Source of the DNA: an uncultured Pelagibacteraceae bacterium
GTDB lineage: Bacteria; Pseudomonadota; Alphaproteobacteria; Pelagibacterales; Pelagibacteraceae
Direction: 5' to 3'
DNA length: 64,000 bases
Assembly: GCA_902567045.1 (NCBI GenBank)
Contig: CACFLJ010000001.1
Span: 62,001 to 126,000 of the forward strand
Below are positions 20,072 to 29,080 of the stretch, in pieces. The notes below the pieces were generated by a model. It had not been told where the DNA came from and made no database searches. It was given only the letters and a program-made list of their open reading frames with translations. The translations under genes and the position numbers were made by a program. Position 1 is the stretch's first letter. Every line of letters begins with the position of its first letter.

Positions 20072-22534
20072 ATGTCAAAAAAATATTTTTATTTAATTTT
20101 TCTTCTTTTCGTTTCTGCATGCAATAGTGGATTTGGAAGCCTTAGTCCACAATCATTATCTAATGGTACATCTTTGACGTATAATTCCTCAGTGGCCACA
20201 GATTTTCAGGGAAGAGCAGAATTTGATAATATAAACACCCATGGATCATCAGTCGTTACTCCATATGAGACGATTAATTTACATAAAGCTCTTGCATATG
20301 GATTGAGTGGACAAGGTCAACAAATAATGATTATGGATAGTAGATTTGATAAAGATCATGCTGAATTCGCTGACAAAACTGTAACAGTGCATGGGACTTT
20401 AGATACTGCTGCCAATGACGGCTCTGGAGGATATCATGGAAATTTTGTTGCAGGTATAGCAGCTGCTGATTACAATGACAATTCAGATCCTAGTGGATTA
20501 GGGATTGTTACATATAGTAATCCATCTGGTGACGTTGATACCATGATGGGTGTCGCACATAACGCAGATTTATTTTTTGCTGATTATACAAATCTAAACG
20601 GTTCTGCTTATTATGGTACCGCCTGGAAAGCAGCAACAGATGCTGCTTCATCAGCGATTGTTCAGAACAATAGTTGGGGAATAGATACTCAAATTGATAC
20701 AGTTAAAACTTATGCATCAGATAATTCAGTATCAAATACATTTGCCTCAGGTTTTTATTATCAAAGTGCAGGTTTCACAATGAATACTGAAGATGTTTTT
20801 CAAAGCTATATTGACTCTTTAGATAATTTTCAAAGCCATGGGGCTATAGTTTTTGCAATAACAAATGATACCTCATTTACAAATATAGATTTGTCAGCTG
20901 GTTTACCGGTATTATTTCCAAAATTAGCCGAGGCTTGGATTGCAGTTGGAAACACTGAAGTTACAGGTGCATCTGGTAATCATACTTACACTAGAAAGGG
21001 TGGTATCTGTGGTGATGCAGCTGCTTATTGTTTGCAAGCTGATGGTTTTGAAATATTTAGTATTGCAAATGTTATCAGTGATACCTCTTATAACCAAGGA
21101 ATATTTGATACGGATCAGACCTCTAAGAAGTCAGGTACATCTTATGCAGCACCTCAAGTGTCTGGAGCAATTGCAATTTTAGCTGAAGCTTTTCCTAATG
21201 CAACTCCAGAAACGTTAGTTGACAGGTTGCTTGCCTCTGCTGATAACTCATTTTTTACAACAACTGATACAACAAAATTTAATAATGGAGTAACACACGG
21301 TTATAATTCAGAATTTGGTCATGGTATGCTTGATATTCATGCTGCTCTTAACCCTATTACTTCTTCAAGAATGGGTAGATCAATTTTAGTGGGTCGAAAT
21401 ACTGGAAATTCAGAAGTTTATCCACTTGAAAGATCTAAAATAATTGTTCCTAATCTATTTGGAGATGTCTTTGACAAAAAGTTTAAGGATAGTAAAGGTA
21501 TTTTTCATGACGCAATGTATGGCAGTTTTGAATATGATTATTCAAAAAGTTTTATTAGCAAGAAAAAACCGTCTAATTTAGGGAAATTAGAAAAACACTT
21601 TGAAAATAATAATTCCAAATATTTGTATCAGAAAAATTTAAATGGAGGTGTCATAACAAAATTTAATGGTTCGCCATTATCAGAAAATTATCAACCTGAA
21701 TTTATGTTTAAATCAAATTTCAATAATACAAGGGGGTCATTTAATTCGTATAATCTTCCACTAGAATTAACTACTGGTTTTATAAATTCTAATGATAAAA
21801 TTTTTAGAAATAATATGTCTGAGGTTTTCAAAATTCCATTTTTATCGAATGGAAATAATAACACTTATTCAAGTGGATTATTTATGGACGATTTAAATAA
21901 TACTACCTTGTCATTATATTATACAGACACAGACTTAGGTACTGAGAGTACTGGGGCATTGTTAAAAACAGATCTTTACAATTCATCGATTCTTTTAGGA
22001 TATTCTAATGAGGAGGGTGGTTTTTTAGGATCAAAATCTGATGCCGCTTTTTCTAAATCTACTTCAACTCCAACAAATTTTATTAGTCACAATTTTAATA
22101 AGTCAATTAATGATAGACTACATTTATCGAGCTTATTTTCAGCTGGTTACACTAGTATTGATGGATTTCAAAAGAGTCTGGTGGAAGATATGTCTGACAT
22201 ATATTCAAGTAGTTGGGGTATAAATTTAATGTATGAAGGAATAAAAGAAAACATATATTCGTTGTCAATATCCCAACCACATAGAGTTGAGCAAGGCAGT
22301 GCAAATTTTCTTTTACCAAAGAATAATAGTTTAGATGGTAGTCTTAATTTTGAGACTTATAAAGTAAACTTAGAACCATCAGGAAGAGAGATAAACCTTT
22401 CTTTTAAAATTGACAAAAGTTTTAATGAAACTTCAAAGATTTCCTTAGAAAATATTATAACTAATAATTATATGCATAATATTGATAATAATTTAGAGGG
22501 GTCAATTTTTGTTTCGTTTGTAAGTCATTTCTAA
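20072..22534 (+). CDS. S8 (subtilisin-like) serine peptidase, lipoprotein signal, autotransporter-like C-terminus
   Basis: Lipobox LLFVSAC; triad segments IMDSRFDKDH, GGYHGNFVAGIAA, SGTSYAAPQVSGAIA; long Asn/Ser-rich beta-type C-terminus ending in VSFVSHF. Confidence 0.85.
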   Translation: MSKKYFYLIFLLFVSACNSGFGSLSPQSLSNGTSLTYNSSVATDFQGRAEFDNINTHGSSVVTPYETINLHKALAYGLSGQGQQIMIMDSRFDKDHAEFADKTVTVHGTLDTAANDGSGGYHGNFVAGIAAADYNDNSDPSGLGIVTYSNPSGDVDTMMGVAHNADLFFADYTNLNGSAYYGTAWKAATDAASSAIVQNNSWGIDTQIDTVKTYASDNSVSNTFASGFYYQSAGFTMNTEDVFQSYIDSLDNFQSHGAIVFAITNDTSFTNIDLSAGLPVLFPKLAEAWIAVGNTEVTGASGNHTYTRKGGICGDAAAYCLQADGFEIFSIANVISDTSYNQGIFDTDQTSKKSGTSYAAPQVSGAIAILAEAFPNATPETLVDRLLASADNSFFTTTDTTKFNNGVTHGYNSEFGHGMLDIHAALNPITSSRMGRSILVGRNTGNSEVYPLERSKIIVPNLFGDVFDKKFKDSKGIFHDAMYGSFEYDYSKSFISKKKPSNLGKLEKHFENNNSKYLYQKNLNGGVITKFNGSPLSENYQPEFMFKSNFNNTRGSFNSYNLPLELTTGFINSNDKIFRNNMSEVFKIPFLSNGNNNTYSSGLFMDDLNNTTLSLYYTDTDLGTESTGALLKTDLYNSSILLGYSNEEGGFLGSKSDAAFSKSTSTPTNFISHNFNKSINDRLHLSSLFSAGYTSIDGFQKSLVEDMSDIYSSSWGINLMYEGIKENIYSLSISQPHRVEQGSANFLLPKNNSLDGSLNFETYKVNLEPSGREINLSFKIDKSFNETSKISLENIITNNYMHNIDNNLEGSIFVSFVSHF

Positions 22535-22559
22535 TACTTTAAAATAATAAAGGAAAGCA

Positions 22560-22961
22560 ATGATTAAATATTTTTTTATTCTATCTATATTTCTTTTTAT
22601 AAGTAATTGCCATTCTAAAACTCTTCAGACCCAAGATAAATTATTGATGAATAATAAGGCTTACGTTCAGAAATTAGATTTCTCCTCAGAAGTCAAATTT
22701 AATAAATCATATTTGAAAATTTTTGATGAACTGGGTATGAAAATAAATGCTGAAACAATTCAAAATATTGAATATCTTTACGATGATAATCTCAAATTAC
22801 AAATTGAAGATTACGAGAAATTTATTGAAAAGAACCCAAATTATATTTTACAAATTATCAAAAACATCAAAAATAAAGGACTTAATGAAGAAGAAGAAGC
22901 CGAATTAATAACTAATTCCATGAGAGCATTTACGAGATCATTACTAATAACCCTTAGATAA
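22560..22961 (+). CDS. Hypothetical small lipoprotein
   Basis: 133 aa with signal peptide and lipobox (FLFISNC); 25 nt after the S8 peptidase stop. Confidence 0.6.
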   Translation: MIKYFFILSIFLFISNCHSKTLQTQDKLLMNNKAYVQKLDFSSEVKFNKSYLKIFDELGMKINAETIQNIEYLYDDNLKLQIEDYEKFIEKNPNYILQIIKNIKNKGLNEEEEAELITNSMRAFTRSLLITLR

Positions 22962-22969
22962 AAATGTAT

Positions 22970-23311
22970 TTAAAACATTTTTTTCCATTTTGTTTCTTGA
23001 ATAAGTATACTTAAATTATTTGAATTCTTTATAACTTTACCATTATTATCTGTGATTAAATATTTAAGATTCTTACTTAAAGGTTTGAAGTTTTTACAAA
23101 TTTTATAAACGGCATTATCTGTTGAATTTTTGAATATACCAAAGCTTACCTGCTTTGTAGATATATTTAGACTGTAATCTCTCCAATTTCCTGTTGATAC
23201 CATTTTAGCGTAAAGATCTAAAATAATTTTTAATTCAGTTCTGTCAAAAAAAAGTTTTTTATCTTCATCTTTATTCGTATTATTTACTACTAATTTTAGA
23301 TTTCTATTCAT
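22970..23311 (-). CDS. DUF2794 domain-containing protein
   Basis: FFDRTELKIILDLYAKMVSTGNWRDYSLNISTKQVSFGIFKNS resembles the alphaproteobacterial DUF2794 family. Confidence 0.8.
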   Translation of the reverse strand: MNRNLKLVVNNTNKDEDKKLFFDRTELKIILDLYAKMVSTGNWRDYSLNISTKQVSFGIFKNSTDNAVYKICKNFKPLSKNLKYLITDNNGKVIKNSNNLSILIQETKWKKMF

Positions 23312-23855
23312 TCAGTTTGTATTTGTTTATTAAACCTATTTGAAAAGCCGTAAAAATAAAGGTTATTGGCAACATTCCCCAAACTTTAAAGTTTACCCAA
23401 AATTCTTCCGTTTGAGTTCTCCAGATTATTTCATTTAAAATTGCTAGAGCAAAAAAGAAATACATCCATCTCTTATTTAAAATTTCCCAACCCTCATCAC
23501 TTAAGGGCATAGATTTGCCAAGCAATTTCTTCAAAACCGGCTCGTTTGTAAAGTATTTTCCAAACATTAATGCTAGACCAAATAAAATATTTATAATTGT
23601 GGGCTTCATGTAAATAAATATAGGATCATCAAAATAAATGGTTAGACCACCAAATACCGTTATTAAAATCCCACTTATAAGCGGAACTTTTGGAATTTTT
23701 TTCTCAATAACCCAAACAACTAAAACAGCAATAATTGTTGCAACTATAAGTGGAGGAATTGCAATAATTAAATTTTTATCATTGTTATAATAAAAATAAA
23801 AAAATATTACTAAAGGCCCTAAATCAGTTACAAATTTTAAAATAGATTTATTCAC
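23304..23855 (-). CDS. yciB: Inner membrane-spanning protein YciB / septation protein A
   Basis: GTG at 23855 gives VNKSILKFVTDLGPLVIFFYFYY...GKYFTNEPVLKKLLG...LNKRWMYFFFALAILNEIIWR...WVNFKVWGMLPITFIF. The ORF-track start at 23960 would overlap hspQ. Confidence 0.9.
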   Translation of the reverse strand: MNKSILKFVTDLGPLVIFFYFYYNNDKNLIIAIPPLIVATIIAVLVVWVIEKKIPKVPLISGILITVFGGLTIYFDDPIFIYMKPTIINILFGLALMFGKYFTNEPVLKKLLGKSMPLSDEGWEILNKRWMYFFFALAILNEIIWRTQTEEFWVNFKVWGMLPITFIFTAFQIGLINKYKLNE

Positions 23856-23932
23856 TGCTACATAATAGCAGAATAATAAAACATTCACATTTTTTTTATT
23901 GATTTTTAATTTTAAATATCCATATTTAATGT

Positions 23933-24253
23933 GTGAGCATTCAAAAAGGTAAATTTTCAATTGGTGATGTAGTAAAACATAAGCACTTCGACTTTAGGGG
24001 TGTAATTTATGATGTTGATTTTGAGTTTAATAATTCTGAGGAGTGGTATCAATCTATACCAAAAAACGTAAGACCTAGAAAAGACCAACCATTCTATCAT
24101 TTGTTAGCTGAAAATGACGAAATCACTTATGAAGCATACGTTTCCGAGCAAAATTTATTGGTGGATGACTCAGATGAACCGATTAAGCACCCTCTAATTA
24201 ACGAAATATTTTCAGGCAAAAAGGGTTCAGGCTATTTTAAACCTTCTAACTAG
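23933..24253 (+). CDS. hspQ: Heat shock protein HspQ
   Basis: GTG start; FSIGDVVKHKHFDFRGVIYDVDFEFNNSEEWY...QPFYHLLAEN...AYVSEQNL motif. Confidence 0.93.
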   Translation: MSIQKGKFSIGDVVKHKHFDFRGVIYDVDFEFNNSEEWYQSIPKNVRPRKDQPFYHLLAENDEITYEAYVSEQNLLVDDSDEPIKHPLINEIFSGKKGSGYFKPSN

Positions 24254-24281
24254 ACATATTTACATTTTTTAACCACATTTC

Positions 24282-24420
24282 GTGCAAATCTTCGTCACAG
24301 ATTATGACTAAAATAAATAATATTTTGACCAAGGATGCTTTAATCCCATTTATTTTATCTCCCTCTGTGTTCTTGGTCAGAATAACCCACCAGAAAAATT
24401 TTCATAATTTAAATTTGTGC
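24282..24420 (+). ncRNA. Candidate structured RNA: 139-nt long imperfect hairpin with central bubble, 6S RNA-like (or ccm operon leader)
   Basis: Nested pairings: GTGCAAAT(24282-24289)/ATTTGTGC(24413-24420); ATTATGA(24301-24307)/TCATAAT(24402-24408); ATTTTGACCAAGGA(24322-24335)/TTCTTGGTCAGAAT(24370-24383); unpaired A-rich bubble between the inner stems. Strand not proven. Confidence 0.45.
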
Positions 24421-24435
24421 TATAGATAACAGAAA

Positions 24436-25143
24436 ATGTTTAACTATTTAAAACCAAACAACTTATTAAAAATAATAAATAAAACACAAAAGTTTGTATT
24501 TATTATTTTTTTAGTAATTATAAGCATTGGTCTTGTTGAGGCATTAATACTTTCTCCTGAAGACTATAAACAAAGCGACTCAGTGAGAATTATGTATGTC
24601 CATGTTCCGGCAGCTTGGATTTCTCTTGGAATTTTTTCATTAATTGCTGTTTTGTCATTTGGTATTTTAGTTTTTAAAAATAAGAATCTTTCTTTAATAA
24701 CAAAAAGCCTAGCACCATCTGGTTTTGTCTTTAATCTAATTGCTTTAGTTACAGGATCCATCTGGGGTAAACCTACTTGGGGAACCTGGTGGGCATGGGA
24801 TGCAAGAATAACATCAATGTTATTACTTGCTTTTTTCTATTTGATGTTCCTTCTAAGTTGGAGGGTAACTGACAATGAGGAAAAAGCTGTAAAGATTAGT
24901 TCGTACATAGCAATAATAGGTTTAATAAATGTCCCTATAATCAAATTTTCTGTTGAGTGGTGGTCAACATTGCACCAACCTTCGTCGGTAAATATTTTTA
25001 CAGAAACTTCTATTCATACGTCCATGTTGTTACCTTTAGGTATAATGACTGCGGCATTTGCACTTTTTTCGCTTTTGATATTTTTGATGAAATATAATAC
25101 AGAACTGATAAAAATAAAAAATAAAGGATTAGATAGATTATGA
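24436..25143 (+). CDS. ccmC: Heme ABC transporter permease CcmC
   Basis: MYVHVPAAWISLG...GKPTWGTWWAWDARITSMLLL...WWSTLHQPSS. Confidence 0.96.
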   Translation: MFNYLKPNNLLKIINKTQKFVFIIFLVIISIGLVEALILSPEDYKQSDSVRIMYVHVPAAWISLGIFSLIAVLSFGILVFKNKNLSLITKSLAPSGFVFNLIALVTGSIWGKPTWGTWWAWDARITSMLLLAFFYLMFLLSWRVTDNEEKAVKISSYIAIIGLINVPIIKFSVEWWSTLHQPSSVNIFTETSIHTSMLLPLGIMTAAFALFSLLIFLMKYNTELIKIKNKGLDRL

Positions 25144-25373
25144 TTAACGAAGTTTTATACATGAACGGATATGGTCTCTATGTATGGTCTTCTTTTGCAT
25201 TTACTCTTTCTTGTTTTTGTATTTTATATTCAGTAATCAAACTTCAATTAGTTAAAGAGCAAAAGAAATTTAGGGCTCGTTTTGAAAGTTTAGATACTGA
25301 TAAAATTGAAATAGCAAAAAAACAAGAAACATACAAAGAAATACTAGCTACTTCATCTGCATCTAAAATTTAA
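25140..25373 (+). CDS. ccmD: Heme exporter protein CcmD
   Basis: 77 aa single-[25 protein letters not shown] between ccmC and ccmE. Confidence 0.85.
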   Translation: MINEVLYMNGYGLYVWSSFAFTLSCFCILYSVIKLQLVKEQKKFRARFESLDTDKIEIAKKQETYKEILATSSASKI

Positions 25374-25384
25374 TTTTTATATTC

Positions 25385-25807
25385 ATGTATGGTAAAAAAG
25401 TTAAACTAAGAGCCATCTTTATATTATCTATATTCTTTTCATCAATCTTAATTGTGTTTTTGGTTTTTAAATCACTTGAGGAAAACGTTGTTTATTTTAA
25501 ATCACCTACAGAAATAAAAAATTTAACAGAGTTGACACCAAAAAAAATAAGAGTTGGAGGAATGGTTAAAGAAAAATCAATTAATGTAAATCAGTCAGAA
25601 GTAAACTTTGTTATAACTGACTTTAAAAATGAGTTAATCGTTAATTATAGTGGTTCAGTTCCAAATTTATTTGAAGAAGGAAAAGGAGTTGTGGCTGAAG
25701 GTTTCTTAAAAGATCGTAATTTTTTAACAGCGGTTAAAATATTAGCAAAACATGATGAAAATTATATGCCACCTGAGGTGAAAGAGGCATTAAAAGAGAG
25801 TAATTAA
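25385..25807 (+). CDS. ccmE: Cytochrome c maturation protein CcmE
   Basis: VYFKSPTEI...[11 protein letters not shown]...[32 protein letters not shown]...[13 protein letters not shown]. Confidence 0.96.
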   Translation: MYGKKVKLRAIFILSIFFSSILIVFLVFKSLEENVVYFKSPTEIKNLTELTPKKIRVGGMVKEKSINVNQSEVNFVITDFKNELIVNYSGSVPNLFEEGKGVVAEGFLKDRNFLTAVKILAKHDENYMPPEVKEALKESN

Positions 25808-27678
25808 TGCTGAACCAAATTGGAAATTATTCACTTTATATTGCTTTACTGTCGTCTATTTTAATAATCATTCAATCTCCAATATTATTAAATAGGAATA
25901 ATATAAATGTTAGTGGAAGAATTTTTTCACTAATTTCTATTCAATCATTAATGATTATAATAAGTTTCATTGCTCTTATAATAGCTTTTATAATCTCAGA
26001 CTTTAGTAATGAGACAGTCTATAATAATTCACATACCTCTAAACCTTTGTTCTATAAAATTTCAGGAACATGGGGAAACCATGAGGGAAGTTTACTCCTT
26101 TGGTTATTAGTATTATCAATTTTTTTATTAATTTTTACAATTACTTCAAAAAGTCTTTCAAACAAATATAGGATTCTAACTTTATTTTTTCAGGAAATAA
26201 TAATTTTGGGATTTTTGTTATTTATTCTTTTTACCTCAAATCCTTTTATGAGTTTATTTCCAATTCCAAACGAAGGAACTGGTTTAAATCCATTACTTCA
26301 AGACCCCGCATTAGCAATTCATCCACCAATATTATATTTAGGATATGTTGGAACATCTATTATTTTTTCTTCTTCACTCGCTGCCTTAATATCAGGTTCA
26401 GTAAATAAAACTTGGGCTAAGCATATAAAGAATTGGGTACTAGTTTCATGGATTTTTTTATCAATTGGAATTTTATTAGGATCTATATGGGCTTATTATG
26501 AACTAGGATGGGGAGGTTTTTGGTTTTGGGATCCAGTTGAAAATGTATCCCTTATGCCATGGTTTTGTTTAACAGCTTTATTTCACACTATTTTAATTTT
26601 AGAAAAAAGAGAAATGTTTCATTCTTGGGCAGTAATTTTATCAATTACAACTTTTTCATTAAGTATGAGTGGAACATTTCTTGTTAGATCTGGTATTTTA
26701 AACTCAATCCATACTTTTGCAAATGATCCATCAAGGGGAGTTTTTATTCTTTGTTTTTTATTTATATTAATTACGTTGTCTATTTTTATTTATTTTTTTT
26801 ATCAAAACAAAATCAAAAACAATTTCACAAAAACTTATATTGTTAGTAAAGAAACAGCTGTTCTAGTTAATAACTTGTTTATGATGTTTTTTTTATCAGT
26901 TGTCTTAATTGGCACGGTTTATCCAATATTTCTAGAAGTAGTGAATAATGATAAAATTTCAGTTGGTCCCCCCTTTTATCATAAATTAATTGTACCTTTT
27001 TTGATTCCTTTTTTAATTTTTATGGCAATTGGACCAAATTTAAATTGGATTAAAGATAAAATAAATAAAATTAATCTACAGCAGCTTTTATTTTTTATTT
27101 TATCAATAATTATTTCTTTTATTTTTTTAAAAAGAGTTGGAATTTCATATCTATTTTCACTCCCACTTTTTATTGCAAGTATTTTTCTTTTCTTAATTAC
27201 TATTAAAGATTTTTCAGTAAAAAAAACAAATTTATCTCAAAAAATATCTCATTTTGGTTTTAGTTTGTTTATTTTAAGTGTTTTAGTTAATGGTGTTCTT
27301 GCTAAAGAATATTCATCTAATATGAAAGTTGGTGATGAAAGAAAATTTTTAAATAAAACAATCAAGTTTGAAAGTCTTAAAATCAATGAAAGTAAAAATT
27401 ACCAGTCTTTAGAGGCAAATTTTAAAATTTCAGATAAGAATAATTCTATTAATTTAAAACCAGAAATTAGAGTTTATGATCAGCCACAGACTATAACCAG
27501 TGAAGCTGATATTGAATCAACATTATATTCAGATAATTTTTTAGTGTTAAATATATTAAAAAATGATGGATTTTATAATGTTAGGTATCAAATAAAACCG
27601 TTTATGATATGGATTTGGATATCAATAATATTAATTTCCTTTGGGGGCATATTAAGCATTGTAAAAAGAAATGGTTAA
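25807..27678 (+). CDS. ccmF: Heme lyase CcmF/NrfE family subunit
   Basis: KISGTWGNHEGSLLLW, GLNPLLQDPALAIHPPILYLGYVG, GWGGFWFWDPVENVSLMPW, TFLVRSGILNSIHTFANDPSRG. Confidence 0.97.
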   Translation: MLNQIGNYSLYIALLSSILIIIQSPILLNRNNINVSGRIFSLISIQSLMIIISFIALIIAFIISDFSNETVYNNSHTSKPLFYKISGTWGNHEGSLLLWLLVLSIFLLIFTITSKSLSNKYRILTLFFQEIIILGFLLFILFTSNPFMSLFPIPNEGTGLNPLLQDPALAIHPPILYLGYVGTSIIFSSSLAALISGSVNKTWAKHIKNWVLVSWIFLSIGILLGSIWAYYELGWGGFWFWDPVENVSLMPWFCLTALFHTILILEKREMFHSWAVILSITTFSLSMSGTFLVRSGILNSIHTFANDPSRGVFILCFLFILITLSIFIYFFYQNKIKNNFTKTYIVSKETAVLVNNLFMMFFLSVVLIGTVYPIFLEVVNNDKISVGPPFYHKLIVPFLIPFLIFMAIGPNLNWIKDKINKINLQQLLFFILSIIISFIFLKRVGISYLFSLPLFIASIFLFLITIKDFSVKKTNLSQKISHFGFSLFILSVLVNGVLAKEYSSNMKVGDERKFLNKTIKFESLKINESKNYQSLEANFKISDKNNSINLKPEIRVYDQPQTITSEADIESTLYSDNFLVLNILKNDGFYNVRYQIKPFMIWIWISIILISFGGILSIVKRNG

Positions 27679-28204
27679 AAACATTAAGCTAATTGCAGTA
27701 GTTTCATTAGTTATTGTAAGTTTTTTTATTCTTCTTAAAGGCCTGAATAAAACAAATAATTATTCCCCTGATTTAAACTCAAGTAAAATTGATTTTAACT
27801 TTAAAGCAAAGTTTCTTTACTCTAATGAAGAGACCACGTTATATGAATTGATAAATGATAAAGATTTTTCAATAATTAATATTTGGGCCTCGTGGTGTCT
27901 ACCCTGCAGAGATGAGCATTCTTTCCTACTTAACCTCAAATCATTGGATAAATTAAATATAATTGGAATTAATTATAAAGATAATGAGATTAATGCAAAA
28001 AAATTTATTAAAGAATTAGGCAATCCTTATTCTAAAGTTGTAGTTGATCCTTCTGGAGTGAATTCTATTGAGTTAGGTGCATATGGTGTACCCGAAACAC
28101 TTCTTGTTCATAACAAGACTAAAACTATTTTAAAAAAATATATAGGTCCATTAGATGATGAGAAACTTGCTGAACTTAAAATGATAATAAAAAATGAAAA
28201 TTAA
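27671..28204 (+). CDS. ccmG: DsbE/CcmG family thiol:disulfide interchange protein
   Basis: NIWASWCLPCRDEHSFL CxxC thioredoxin motif; GAYGVPETLLV. Confidence 0.93.
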   Translation: MVKNIKLIAVVSLVIVSFFILLKGLNKTNNYSPDLNSSKIDFNFKAKFLYSNEETTLYELINDKDFSIINIWASWCLPCRDEHSFLLNLKSLDKLNIIGINYKDNEINAKKFIKELGNPYSKVVVDPSGVNSIELGAYGVPETLLVHNKTKTILKKYIGPLDDEKLAELKMIIKNEN

Positions 28205-28556
28205 AATTTTAGTCCTTATAATATTTTACTTAATAGGTTCTCTTAATTTATCATATGCAGCTAATTCTGAAAAGGTTGATCAAATTTCAAAAAATTTGAG
28301 ATGTTTGATCTGTCAGGGCCAATCAATTTATGATTCTCAATCTGACTTTGCTTTAAGCATGAAAATTTTAATACAAAATAAAATCGACGAAGGTAAAAAT
28401 AATGAACAAATTTATGATTTCCTAAAAAGTAAATATGGTGAGTGGATTGTTTATGATCCTGAAATTACGAAAAATACTTTTTTACTCTGGTTATTACCTT
28501 TGATTTTGTTTGTTTTTGGAGCTATTTTAATTATTAGAAAAGTATCTATAAAGTAG
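28194..28556 (+). CDS. ccmH: Cytochrome c-type biogenesis protein CcmH
   Basis: ISKNLRCLICQGQSIYDSQSDFALSMK (LRCxxCQ motif) ... KSKYGEWIVYDPE. Confidence 0.94.
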   Translation: MKIKILVLIIFYLIGSLNLSYAANSEKVDQISKNLRCLICQGQSIYDSQSDFALSMKILIQNKIDEGKNNEQIYDFLKSKYGEWIVYDPEITKNTFLLWLLPLILFVFGAILIIRKVSIK

Positions 28557-28570
28557 TTATAATTTTTCAT

Positions 28571-29071
28571 ATGAGAGCCATTACAAAAATTCTCCTAATT
28601 TATATTTTGTTAGTTTTTAATGTAGCAAAAGCTGATGGGCATAAAACTAATGAAAATTGGAGTTTCTATACCGGAATGTTTGATTTTAGTGACGAAGGCA
28701 AAAAGTCAAATTTATTTGGTATTCAGCATATTAATACAGGAAAAGATAAAAATAGTTTTCTTGGAGTACTTCAGCCTGTAACAGGTTTAATGATTACTGG
28801 AGATAACGCGGCATACATTTATACAGGATTTCAAATTTATAATGAAGGTCCTTTAAAATTTACCCCGAGCTTTACTCCTGGATTATATTCTAAAGGTGAT
28901 GGTAAGGATTTAGGACATGTAATTGAGTTTAAAACAGAAATACAAATTTCGTATGAATTTTCGTCAAATAGTGAAATAGCAGTATCATATAACCACATAT
29001 CAAATGCGAGCCTTGGAGATAAAAATCCTGGGGCAAATAGTTATATGTTTAATTATATAAAAAAATTTTAA
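28571..29071 (+). CDS. Lipid A 3-O-deacylase PagL / acyloxyacyl hydrolase-like outer membrane protein
   Basis: 166 aa with signal peptide; C-terminal YNHISNASLGDKNPGANSYMFNYIKKF contains the PagL HxSNA catalytic signature. Confidence 0.8.
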   Translation: MRAITKILLIYILLVFNVAKADGHKTNENWSFYTGMFDFSDEGKKSNLFGIQHINTGKDKNSFLGVLQPVTGLMITGDNAAYIYTGFQIYNEGPLKFTPSFTPGLYSKGDGKDLGHVIEFKTEIQISYEFSSNSEIAVSYNHISNASLGDKNPGANSYMFNYIKKF

Positions 29072-29080
29072 AGTAAACTT

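Noticed and set aside
23856-23960. Upstream-extended start of yciB
   Set aside because: Would overlap the divergent hspQ start; conserved YciB sequence begins at the GTG at 23855.
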